From assembly GCA_963965975.1 (NCBI GenBank), contig OZ014411.1:12230501-12294500 (forward strand): a stretch of 64,000 bases of DNA. Direction: 5' to 3'. Made by a program: the position numbers and the translations under genes. The DNA is from Xestospongia bergquistia. Its lineage: Eukaryota; Porifera; Demospongiae; Haplosclerida; Petrosiidae. Of this stretch, positions 22,901-35,292 are shown in pieces. Positions within the stretch are counted from its first letter, which is position 1. Each line of letters opens with the position of its first letter. Under the pieces are notes generated by a model. The model saw nothing but the letters and a program-made list of their open reading frames with translations. It made no database searches and was not told the origin of the DNA.

Positions 22901-25900
22901 AGATATGACTATTAAAAATATTGAGGGTAAGACTCCATTAGAAGAATGTTGTGATACATGCAATGATGAAATTATTGGTCTTATTTCTAAATATGATCCA
23001 AAACGAGGTGAGGTGTTAAACAAAACAATATAACGCTTATACTTGTTTAATTTGTGATTATTTAGTTTTGGATGATGTGTCTAAATGGAATATTGAATAC
23101 CTCAATGAAGAACAGGTTTTTGAAAAATCAGACTATGGAGTCAAGTTTGTCATTCCACCAAAATCAGTGGAAGTAGGACAAGAAGTCACAACTGAAGTAA
23201 AAGTAGTTGCACCAGAGGAGTCAGAGATCATCCTCCCTCCTGATGTTGAGCTTGTAAGCTGTTTCTATAAGATTGAAATAGCAGGAAAATTCTCCAGACC
23301 TATTGAACTTCATCTTCAACATAATGTTGAAATAAAGTCACCAGAAGAAAGTCAACAGCTTGCTTTTATAACAGCTAAAGGACCACCACCTCATAAGTTT
23401 GAACTTGTGCCAATGGATATTGATCAAGTGTTCAAACCTTACGACAATTCTGGTGTTGTAAAAGCTTTTGATTTTTGTGTGTTTGGTATAGTCAAGTGGC
23501 TAAAAGCCTCTTTCTGTCTACAACCATCTTCCACCTATGCCATAACAGTTTTCTTTAAGCAAATTTTAAAGTTCAGTTGGGTAATCCAAGCTGTGATCAC
23601 AAAGAATCTTGGACCCTTTATTAAGGTAGTCAATTAAATAAATATGCAAAATTTGAAAATGCTAACTGAAATTTTACTGTCTCTGCACAATTCTCATCTT
23701 ATAATATTGTCTACTGTTCTATCTGTTCTAGAGAGTGAACGCAGAGAAGGTTTTTGAGAATTGGAAACAGATTGAGCAATTATCTTTCCACTTTGATCCA
23801 GATGTCAATAAGGTGACATACTTACTGGATAATGACTGCTACGACATTGAGCCACGGAAAATACCCTGTCATGTAAAGACTTTAAATTTTGTTGTATTGC
23901 TATGATTATTATTTTTTACAAGGTCACAAAGGAAGCTGTTGATAACAGTCGTCCTGACTCTGCTCTACTTTACTTTAAATTTGAAGCCACACATAAAGCT
24001 GAGCAGGAAAAGCTTTCAAATTTAAAGCTTACATTTAAAGGAATGAGAGATGAAGAGAGTGTAATTATTACTAGTGGTGAATTACAATCAATACAAATCC
24101 ACAATGGTATGATACATAATGACATATATTTGCACTGAATTTGTTTTTGCTGTCATAAATTATAGATACAATTATTGAGTCTCTTTCTCCTTCTGTCTCT
24201 AAAAATGTAGAGCCCATGTCTCTGAAAGAAATTCCGAAGGATTTGTTAGGTTAATTAGCATATTTTTCCCTATAGTATGATAACAACATTTCCTTCCTTA
24301 TTAGATAAAGGGCCTAAGAAAAAACATCTAATGCAACTACTTCACCCAATAAGGAATGATTGGGAAAATATTGGGGAACAACTGGAAGTGCCACATGATG
24401 ATATAATGTCCATAAGACAACCCAATATAGCACATGATAATACTAGAAAACTCTCTGCAGTCCTTCAAGTTTGGAAAGATGGAAAAACTTGTGAATTTTC
24501 TTGGAGAATGATCATTACTGTGATAAATAATCCTCCAGTTGAAGAAAAGAGAGTAGTTGATGAGATATGCAGTTTTTTAGCAAGACCTGAGATCATGAAT
24601 GAATATCTCTCTTCTGATCAATCTGGTAAAATTAATATGATAAAGCTATCCTAGAATAGTTTTGGAAGATCCTGACAATATAGTAAAACACTGACAGGAG
24701 CTACACAGATTGTATTATTAACAGTAGTATGTATGGAAGACTATAGCTATAGAATATTATAAATATATAGGCAGAGAAGCAAGCTATTGAGAAACTTCAT
24801 CAAACATACTCATTATTTTAGTATTCATGGTTTGGGTTAATTAAATTCATAGGTTGCTGTATGCATTGGCATAGATCACTTTCTATTGTCACATATAGTT
24901 ATAGTCTACAATAAGACAAAGTAAATGGATGTAATTATGTTCAGATGCAATGTTGTCCATAATGATTTTAAGATGACCTGTCAAGCTGTGCATGCTTGGC
25001 AGTAAAATTATATTAATTTTTTTTAACAATAGTTCCTGTGTCACTCTAGGTCAAGTAATTTCCACTTTTAATTCTCCACCTCCAATTCCATCAAAACCTA
25101 CTGAGATAAAAGGTATAACTATATAGCTATAATATTAAATATGTTAATAACTAAAAGATACTTACACAATAACTAGACAAAATTCATGCCATAAACTTAT
25201 TTGAAGAATTTAAATATTTAATTATATTGTTGTTGAGTAGAGGTAGATGAAATGGAACAAGAAGCTCCCTTACAGTCATCAAATCCTATTGGAGTAAGTT
25301 AATATGTTATTATGATTTATTGCTATAATATTATGTAATTTAATAAAACTCTTATATATTGTAGTACAAGTGGTTATACATAAATGAAAATGTTCTTCTG
25401 AAGATTGGTGATGATGTATATACTTGAATTTAATAAAATAAGATTATAGACTTATTACTATTGGCTTAGTCTACTGACAATGAAATAATAGTTTTAATAT
25501 AAGATTTTGCTAGGTATATTTTTTAAAAATACTTTACGAAATATAGGCTGATCATATTGAGCCAATCAATGCTCACTTCTGGAAAGCTACTATACTGTAA
25601 ATTATAATATATAAGAATTTGTTTAAGAATATGACAAAAATATCTCTTTTAGTTTGCTGCTCACCATCTTTATAAACAAGCTAAACAATGGGAGGAGAAA
25701 GATAATGATATGATAGTAGCTACTAAACATATGGCCAGACTGATGATGTATATGTCAAAGCTTGCCCAGTAAGTGTTATTGAGTGAAATATATACTTCAA
25801 TTTCTAGTTTATTTCATGTTTATGGAATTAAATATCATTAATATAAATATTTATACCTGTAGTTAAGGGTCTATAATTTAGCATTGAAACTAGAAAATAT

Positions 25901-27626
25901 ACTCTGAGTAATGTATTAATGAATTACATTCAGTTTGACAATAATTATAATATTCTTTCTTTTATAGAGGTGAAGAGAGTGACTTCAATTTCGAAAAATT
26001 TATCCAAACAGCTAATCCTATCGTCAAAGACAATAAGGAAGTTGTTAAAATAGCTACAAAAGTTTCTGAACTCTGTACAGATATACAACTGAAAAGTGTG
26101 AGTTACAGAGACTTTGACAACAAAAATATCCATACACAGAGTACCTATGTATCTGTAGTAATTAAGATTATATTTAACCCTTACTGCACACTGCATACGC
26201 AAGTGTTACTGTACTTTCATGTCTGTCGATGTCTGTCTATATGATAGCTGGCAAAATTTGAAGTATGAAAGAATTTTCGAAAAAGTACAAGCAAGATGGC
26301 ACAAATGTCTGCCCCAATAAAACTACTATGGGAACAAAGTACAATTGTCTACAATTTTACTGTCAGAATTTTCATGTTTCATTTTGTGGTTATGGTGAAT
26401 TTTACTTACCTTCTCAGCTTTCTTTGCTAACAGTTGTAGCAGTAAGTAAATATATCTAGAAGGAGATCTAGCTATCATAAGACTATTGATATAATAAATT
26501 TACAAAAGTTACACTAAGTCTACAAATACACAAGTTAGCAGAGAAAAAATCTTACAAAACTGCACTTGACTGCGTCTGTCACTGCCACACCCATCATATG
26601 ATCTTGGCGCGCCTTTAGTTTTAACACATTTACCGTTATTTATCATGCATCATTTACATGAAATAAAGAAGTCTTCATACAATTCTGTTGCCTATATTAT
26701 TATAGGTAATTAACAAGTTCTTATGCAGTGCCAATATAGCAATTGCAAAGCAAACTGACTCACAAGTGTTCGTTATGTATTCAACTTGTTAAGACTTCTC
26801 ACATGAATTAATTTGTGATTTTTTTCACACATTAATTTGTTATTAGCAAGCTTTTTTCTTTATATTTAACAAAGTGTTGTATATTCTTTACAGACTCTAT
26901 CACGAGTTCTTGATGAAGTTCAAAGTTTTGAGACACTATTCGAAATTAATAGCCGTGTGTTTACAAAACTAGAAGATGGTAAGTTGTGAACTGAGTGGTA
27001 CTAATAGTCAACCATTGCTATAAATCACCAACAGAAGTATATATAACTAATTTAACCAAGATACTATTTCCCCTTAACTATTAGTTAACTTAAAAGACAA
27101 TAAAAGTAACTAGTAATAATAAAATAGTTTGTAAGGTTTGACTATATGCATTTTAGACCAACACTTGGTCTAAAATGCATATAGTCATCTTTGCTATACA
27201 ACTCATCCTACAAATGTGAAAGTAAATTATATGATTTGATTATATTGAGTTATTTGGTACTTTGTGTCTTAGAAGATTAGCTATATTCCACACAGTCAGT
27301 TGATACTCCTATGATTAAAAGCTCCTTGATAGCAGTGTTTTATTATTTTGGTATAATATACCTTTTATCCTCAAATTATAAGCATGTATACATTATATTA
27401 TGCATATATGTATTTTAAATGTAGTATTACATATGTACCTTCTCTGCCTTGTTTGTGCTTTCTTCACTTCACAGATCCTGAACAATTCACTAGATTGGTG
27501 ACACACAATGCTAAGAATCTGATGAATGCTGTCAGTAAAGTACTTAAGGCTACAGAGAATGCTTTCATGAAACTACCTTCAGACGTTCGTGCACACTTGA
27601 CTGGTCTGAACTGGGTTAAAAAATAA
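19973..27626 (+). CDS. module B: ankyrin / ZU5 / UPA-like / death domain / vinculin-alpha-catenin-like tail protein
   Basis: Exons: 19973-20065, 20234-20332, 20669-20767, 21044-21142, 21877-21975, 22824-23007 (ankyrin); 23066-23625 (ZU5); 23732-23872 and 23923-24106 (UPA-like); 24166-24249; 24305-24625 (death domain); 25050-25112 and 25241-25293 (linker, SPPPIPSKPTEIKEVDEME); 25653-25768, 25968-26097, 26894-26978 and 27475-27626 (tail, stop TAA). The sum is 2562 nt, 854 codons. The tail has WEEKDNDMIVATKHMA, a middle LCTD, and HNAKNLMNAV, which align in order with the C-terminal bundle of alpha-catenin and vinculin, the F-actin-binding part. Likely role: a cytoplasmic scaffold linking ankyrin-bound partners and death-domain assemblies to actin (inference). 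No initiator Met was found; it is probably the 3' part of one transcript with module A. The acceptor of exon 21044 is CG instead of AG. Confidence 0.8.
23066..23625 (+). other. ZU5-domain exon of module B
   Basis: Starts in the split codon after the last ankyrin exon and ends TTTATTAAG|GTAGTC. It carries YGVKFVIPPKSVEVGQEV, ILPPDVELVSCFYKIE and PIELHLQHN, the same landmarks as module A. Followed by RVNAEKVFENWKQIEQL in the next exon. Confidence 0.8.
24305..24625 (+). other. death-domain exon of module B
   Basis: Landmarks are LHPIRNDWENIGEQL, LSAVLQVW, SWRMIITVI and VVDEICSFLARPE. The splice to 25050 uses the same phase as in module A, producing S-G-Q-V. Confidence 0.75.
25653..27626 (+). 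other. vinculin/alpha-catenin-like helical tail (four exons)
   Basis: Exon 1: FAAHHLYKQAKQWEEKDND then MIVATKHMARLMMYMSKLA. Exon 2: helices around FIQTANPIVKDNKEVV and KVSELCTDIQLKS. Exon 3: TLSRVLDEVQSFETLFEI. Exon 4: FTRLVTHNAKNLMNAVSKVL, ending LNWVKK. The order W..xNDxIV..K.M...M.M, then a C-D motif, then AKNLMNAV is that of the alpha-catenin C-terminal domain. Only module B has it; module A is cut just before it by the duplication joint. Confidence 0.75.
27140..27186. repeat. perfect 22-bp inverted repeat with 3-nt spacer
   Basis: GACTATATGCATTTTAGACC and its complement face each other across CAC, inside the intron 26979-27474. The arms are perfectly paired. Confidence 0.9.
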
Positions 27627-27645
27627 CACTGAATTGACAAAACAT

Positions 27646-27651
27646 AATAAA
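27646..27651 (+). terminator. polyadenylation signal AATAAA
   Basis: Canonical AATAAA 20 nt after the stop codon of module B, the right place for a short 3' UTR. Confidence 0.6.
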
Positions 27652-30600
27652 TTGCTGAAGTTTTATCTGTACCTTTTAGTTTTCTTAAATATCATTGTAA
27701 CTCTCTAGATATATAGATATGCTATTTTGTAACTGCTGATTTGGTTTTTCCTAAAATAATGTCATTTATAAATGAGCATTCAATAAGCTCTATTTAGTTA
27801 CACCACAAAGTGACCATAACTTGGTTATACCACTTGCTAAATGTATATGATTCAATATTGATATCATTGGGTTCCTATTATTCTTGCAGTTCTTATACAA
27901 GGGCATGTTTGATGACACACTTAATTTGTTTTTTAATGTAGAGTGATGTCACCAAATTAAAGAACAAACACAGATAAATTTAAAGATAAAATATTATGTT
28001 CTAACTGTGTTAAAAGTATGCTTTAAAAAGACTACTTTTAAAGTCTATCACACTGGATTAAGTTAGTTTGGGTGGTCTAATAAATGATTAATCTGACTGA
28101 TCCATAACTATAGTATGTGATGTGAAAGGACATGACTGTGAAGTTACATATGAATTGATAACATTATATGCCACTTCTTAGTAAAGTGTTTTATAAATAA
28201 CCACAAAGAATCTTAAGCAATCTCTTTTTAACGTATTATATCGTCTTATGGTATATTATTTCCTTGTATAACAGCTACTGAACTACTTTTTCTAAATGAA
28301 ATATAATAAATACAAAGATTTTTAAAATTCTATTAACTATTTTTATTTTAATCAAATTACACACCCGAACAGAAATGTACATGGCAAATATAATAAAAAA
28401 GTATAGCAATTATAATAATAACAAGAATTACTCCAACAATTATTATTCATGGCCAAGTACCAGTAATGAGATATGAATATACTTTTATTGTACATGTGTT
28501 TACATTTGAGAACACCAAATTAGAAAAATATACAAATACAGTAAATGATAACTGACCTATATTGGACATACTCTATAGAAGATGAAGTATCAGGTACTAT
28601 TATATTTATATGCAATATATTATGCATAAATACATAATGAAGAAAATTATGTGCAATCTATTAAAAAATTACTTTGGTAACAAGAACTAACCAAACTACA
28701 ACTGATAACAGTTATCTATCTGTGTTCATAGTGATAATGATACAAACATGTACCTGCTATTAATAATTTTTATGTCATTCGTGTGATTTTATTAAAGTTA
28801 GTGTAAAATAAAGAGAAAATAAAAGATAATAATTGCATCTATAACATTAGTTGTGTCTCTGAAAATAGAACTCCATTTGAAAAAAAGTTTGTTATTTTCT
28901 AAGACAATGTTAGCTACCTTTAACTTACAAATACAAATCAATATTTACAACTTTACATAAAGCATTTTAATAACTTGTATTAGTAATACCTACATATTAT
29001 TAAGATATCAAATATAGTATAGTTAATATCATACAATTTCAATTACTGTAGCAGTACATATTATTTACCTGTAAATTTTCTTCTTTATTTACATTGTATT
29101 CTATTTTACATGTACATCCAGCATTAGTTATAATATATCCATATGAATAAGAAACTCTATAACAGCTCCAATTTTCACACAAAAAGAGAGAGAGACACTC
29201 AATGCATACACATACAGAGACAGAGATGTGGAGAGATACATACACACTTCTTACCTTAGCAATATCAAATTCTCCACCATGTGTGTTCAGAGCTTTTCTG
29301 CTTGTTCAATAAGAGGTAGTTTTTAATATTATGCTAGTTTATGAAAAGTTAACTAACTTACCATTCAGAAGGTAAACTGTTAATAATGTCTGGTATACTC
29401 CTTGATAATCCTGTCTGCTATGACCCTATCATAATTAATATTGCATTAAATCATGTTCCATAACAAGCTTATAATATGAATTATATTCTTGAATTTTTTT
29501 AAATACCATTATTATGTTATTATGTTATTATGTTATGTATATATAAAAAGTGGATTTTCTCAATGCAGCTCTACATGGGAGATGTAATTAATATTCTAGA
29601 TTGAATTTGCTTGTGTTTTTTTGATAATCCCACCATAGCCATTGGAAATAAGCTATAGAGGATATTGACAAGTCATTTGAAACACTGCATCACAAAAACA
29701 ATTTCATTTTAGTCATATTAGTCATGTACATTATAATATATTCAATTGTGAAATCCCATTTACTTCAGTACAATAGATTTAAACTATAAATATTAATACA
29801 ATTAACTAAACTACATATAAAGGTCAAACTAAATACATCAAAGTAGCTGCTGTCTTATGCTACTAAAATTACTGATGCTGTTCTAAGAGCTTATCTGTCA
29901 CTGCTAGACTTCAAACAATGAAAATATATTACAAAGATTGGATGTGTAATACATCAAATAAATACATGTGACCTATATACCCATTATTGATTTAATATGA
30001 GCACAATGACATAATTAATTCTGTTTATGCAAGTAATGATTAATTTTAGAGAACACAATATAACAGGAAATGTATGTAATTTATTATTGCAAATCAGTAC
30101 AAATAAAGCAATTTATTAATCATATTTCAGCTCAATTTTGGTTGTAACAACCATAAATACTTTAACTATTTGCACCAAAATAATAATTCTTGTATATATA
30201 TAATTCATAATTACTCTTCATTATTCAATAACATGAAAAGTCGTAGGGTTATGGTGTTTGATTACTTTTGAGGAATATATAGTTATTTGTGTTTAGTCAC
30301 ATTTGATAAGTTTTTATATAAACAATCCTGAAATAACAACAAATATAAAAGTTATTATCAATGAAGTCAATTAGTTGAGCTTTATAAACATGATATTTTA
30401 ATAAAGAGAAAATGTTTCCACTCGGAGGTTATAGCTACCACACTTAATGTTAGTATTTTTAGATCATGGTAATAGGTGGTTGACATCCTTTGACTGCTTG
30501 TTGTGCTATTATGTAGGAATGATGTCGAAACGTTTTCTCTTACTAAAATACCATGTTCATACATTCTAACTAAAAAACATTATTGATAATTCAATAACAT

Positions 30601-32971
30601 GGTAAAGAAATTATACGAATTTATAGAAAAGTTATTATTTAGCAGCTAAAATTTAAGGAAGATGACATGATATCTGTACTCTACAGTGCCAGTTTTCACA
30701 ATTTAAATGCTTGGCTGTGTTAGAATTATAAAAAAGGCATGAAATAGTTTGTAATAAAATGCTAATGTATTTATAATTGATCCTAATTGTTTTTTATAGT
30801 CTTCTGACAAGAACACCATTGAATGTAATTAAAAAATTAATTAATTAATTAATTTAATTGAACTGTACATCTTTAACACATGACTAAATAAGAATTGCCT
30901 AAAAATAAAAATAGACCTTTCTCTATAAACAACCTGATTGGATATAAGATAAAGTACTGCACGTGTACTTTGTCTCTCTGAACATGTCATTCACAGTCTT
31001 GTCAATTAAATAGCATGTCCATGCTATATTCAGATATGCTTATTTTAAAGGAGGTGGATATATATTAATATTAACATAATTTTTAAAAGATAAGGAGAAA
31101 AAAATTCATAAATCAAGGAAATAGCAAGACTATAATTGGGAATTATCATCCTATAATTCTTTTCAATTGGAAGATATTGACTTCACAGTAAAACACTGAC
31201 TAGAGCTAAAATGAAAAAAGATGACTTATTGTTACAACAGATATTTTGTAACATTTAAGAATGATGGTCAAAAATATTCCAATATTAAAAAAGGAACCTT
31301 GTACTTAATGCAGATGTCCATTATCGAGAAATAACTGCAGACGTGATATAGTTTGTGAAGGGGGCAGCCTTACATATAGTAGAATATCATTAGAGAAATT
31401 TGTGTAGAAACGTACAAAAGCAGTAGATACATATTGTTTAGTGATATTGGAATAGTACAGAATTATATGTGATATATGGCTATGGAATGCACATTATATA
31501 TATGCAGTTAAATCTAACATACACAATTAAACTTAGTAATTCAAAGTGCATATTTATAAAAGATTGAGTAGAAAAACAAAAAAGTCTAGAGTTCTGGAAC
31601 ATTCTAGAAGCTTCATCTCATCTGCCAAATTGATTATAGCTATTAAAAACTTACGTCTACTCAGTATTTTCACTTTACTGTGGTATCATAGATTATTTAC
31701 AAATGATCCTCTTAATTAATTCAATTTCAAAAAAACACAAAGAAGGATCATGTCAGAAAATTACTACTGCCAATATACGAACTAGACCAACTCTACAACT
31801 GAACAAGCAACACAAGACATTAATTACTAACTCACATTACATCATAGAAGAATGCAATAATTATACTTGATGAAATACCATATTTACTATGGCTGTTGGT
31901 ATGGCCATACTAATACTTAAACAATCAAATACAACTCCAAAGATGTGATTAACTTATTCTTATTTTGATATGAATTTCTTATCCCTGTTATATCCACTCC
32001 TTTCAATAATATCATGCATAAGCCATGCCAATTTTTTTATTTGTAAAAAAGTTTCGTTTTCAAAGTTTTGTGTGGACATGCACCCAAGTCTTGTCTTTGA
32101 TTGAATACTTGTTTATTTTATAAACCTCAAGCTTAAACATGTACAAATGTCTACACGTTTTAAAAGGATCATGTATAGGTATGCTGGTTATGTTTTATCA
32201 TATTATTTTAAAAATTACTAAAAATATAGTTTTATATATTACACACACAGCGAGAAAGAGAGATTACATGGTACAAAGGAAATTATCTACATCCTACCAA
32301 TGGCAGTAATTATGAATATAACGTGACTTGTTCTCCCAAACGTTAATGGTTCAAACAACAACAAAGATGAACTTTTGACAACTTTCACTGTTTACATTCT
32401 TTGCATTATTGAGTCACTAATAATAAGAAGAATACAAATAACAAAGCATTATTATTATGACGTAAATATATGGACACCCGTAAATGGTTACATTTTCTTT
32501 AACGAAATAATGTTATTTTGTTATGTTATGACTGTATATACAAAATTGCTACAATAACCTGAATATTTATAGATTATAAACCTAAAGTTGAAGCTAGAGG
32601 TCAAATAATAATATAGAAGAATTAAGAAATGGTAAAATTATGAGTGCATTATCATGAAACAACTTTGTAATTGTATTTGTTTAAAAACTAGAAGTAGCAC
32701 ATTTTCTTCACTTTTGTCTTGTATTTGGAAATGTTATTAAATAAATGTTGTCATTGTAACAAGCATGATGTCTTTGTTGATGTCAAAGTTTATATTTTTG
32801 TATAAAACAGCATTATTGATTACTTAAACATATGTTAGAAATGAAGACAATTTCATGATTCCATTACAAGATTTTTGTAGTAATCTATGTATCCTCATAT
32901 TACTGCTTAGAAAGTTGACGGAAAGTGAGTCTTTTAGAAATCAGGTCAAAAATCTACAGCATTCAAGCAAT
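27652..32971. other. gene-free AT-rich spacer
   Basis: I see no convincing gene here. It holds short purine runs (AGAGAGAGAGAC near 29185) and short ATTA/TTAATTAATTAATT tracts near 30835. Short open frames lack codon bias or splice context. Confidence 0.6.
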
Positions 32972-35292
32972 ATGGATCTAGTACTATGGTTGCTACTGTC
33001 ACTGTCCTCTTTGTCTAGTTGTCTTATATTAACAAAACCTGATGATCTGAATAAATATCTTTGTGAGTCAACTCATCTCCTTCTACCAGACACAGAGATA
33101 ATTCTCTCCTCTGATGTAAAGCACGTCCTGTCCTCAAATTCTTTCTGTCTGGTTAGTAACACATTTAAATATCACCTTAAGTAGTATATCAGAAACACCC
33201 GTAACTATCACTTGCAGGCAACAAAGTAATAGTTCTCCATTAAATTGTTTTGGGTTCTATAATATTAGTGCACTTTTCATTAAAAATGTACTTGTAACAA
33301 AGTGTGGGGGCCTATGCCATCAACTAACAAACCCTATCCTAATGATACTACTTTCTATTTTAATGAGGATCAATCAGTCACATTGTTTGTCAGTTATTGT
33401 TATGACATCAAATTGTTTGGAGTTGCTATTAACAACTATTATGGTTTTGCTATTCTTCTAATTAATCCAAATAACAAAGTTACCCTTAATAATATCAATA
33501 TCACTTCTACTCCTCAGTGTTCTGGTAATTGGAGTACATTTTGTGGTGGATGAGGACTTATATTGTACTTTAGTAACATAATTATATCAAAGTCATAAAG
33601 TATTACAAGCTAGTGTTCTCCTAAACAACACATTTATAGAAAGCAATTTGAACATTGTACCATATAGTGATATTTCAAATGCAGCTAATGTCGATGATAC
33701 ATTTTTAAATTTTACTATTTATTTATTGGAGAATGAAAACAATTTCATATATTTACATTTTGAGGTATTGAGTTATTATTCTACAACTTAAGTTGAACTT
33801 ATTCCTCAAAGCCGTCCACCAGGATTTATACACAGTGGTGAGACCAAAGCATGCATATTTAGTCTATTTCTTTAAACGTTTGGGATCACACAATGTAACA
33901 TTGATTTCAAAACAATTGTTACTCCACCACAATCATGGCTAGGACTAATGGACAATGGAAGTAGTGTTGGTTACACTAAATACTGTCCTCCTGGATACTG
34001 TCTACCAAATACAACTATAAGTATAACACAGCCTGACATTATGTGTAGAGGGAATCGTATGGGATGGCTATGTGGTCAGTGTAAAGAAGGTTACAGTATT
34101 GTCTTAGGGAGACTGATTGTTACCAATGTTCTAATACAGTACATTCTGCACTTGCTATATCATTTCGTATATTAGGTGGTATAGTGTATGTGTTAGTGTT
34201 GTTTAGTTTGAGATTGATAATTGACTTAGGTACACTTGGAGGTTTTATCTTTTACCTTAATATTATGCAATGGTATGTCATAGCTTGGTCCGACATTGAA
34301 CTTGAAAATACAAATCTATAATTTATAATGTATTTGATTACTTCCATCAAATATAAATGGAATATACCATTTTGTATAAAGAGTGATCTCAATGAGCTTA
34401 GCAAAGCTGCTATATTGTACACTTACCCAATTTATTTGTGGCTAATAGTTGCTGTCATTGTCCTCTTAAGTCAATTTTCAACAAGAGTTGCTAACCTTAT
34501 TCTTGGCTCCTCTGTACAAGTACTTGTAACATTGATGTACATTTCATACTCAGATCTTTTATCAATTTCACTATTTGCTCTTACACCAGCACATATCTAT
34601 TATAACAACTCCACTAGTTCTGGTGAATCACTTGTTTGGTTTAGTGATGGTAGTGTCCTCTATGGTCAAAATCCTTATCACATTGCTCTACTATGTGTTA
34701 GTATAGCAATGATATCATTTTTCATTGTGTCATTTACATTGGTTGGATTGTTTGGAGTTAAAATGTTGAGAAATCGTTTCATTGCCAAATACTTTCGTCA
34801 ATTTATTGATGCTATTCATGGACCTTACAAAGATAACTTTAAGTGTGGTTTGGTGTGAGGTTGCTTGTGCTCTCTGTCATTTACATCACTACAGCTGTTC
34901 TTGAAGGTAGTAATTTGACTCCACAGTTTTTACTAATACAGATTATTTGGGGGTCATTTACTATTGTTCAAGCTATTGTTCTACCATACAAGAAGATATT
35001 GAATGCGTTACATATATGGTTTGTGGTACTTCTCTTAATTTATTTCAGCATTACTCTTGCCTATAGTTCATCAGAAAACCACACCATTGGTGATACTGTG
35101 ATAGAATTTGAAATTGTTTTATGCTTCATAACCTACCTTCAAATCATAATGTATCATATGTATATATCTATGAGTTGTTTTCGTTGCATCAGACTGTGTT
35201 ACCAAGTTCAAATAAAGAGTACCTTTAAGAAACTAATCAAAACTACTTTCCTAAGAGACTGTGAAAGTAGTGAAGATTGTCCACTACTATGA
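32972..35292 (+). pseudogene. broken copy of the beta-helix/multipass membrane protein gene
   Basis: Paralogue of the intact gene at 47779-51537. It starts ATG GATCTAGTA with a signal-peptide-like leucine-rich stretch and KPDDLNKYLC, matching KSDDLNKFLC. It is disrupted: an extra T near 33165 shifts the frame, GGA TGA GGA near 33552 replaces GGA TCA GGT, and more shifts follow near 34150 and 34845. About 1.4 kb is missing: the sequence jumps near 33690-33760 from the region equal to 48490 to that equal to 49930. The Cys-rich segment (MCRGNRMGWLCGQCKEGY) and most membrane helices remain readable in pieces. Confidence 0.85.

Noticed and set aside
27140..27186. Hairpin as a microRNA gene
   Set aside because: The 3-nt loop and fully paired arms do not fit a usual pre-miRNA; kept only as an unexplained hairpin.
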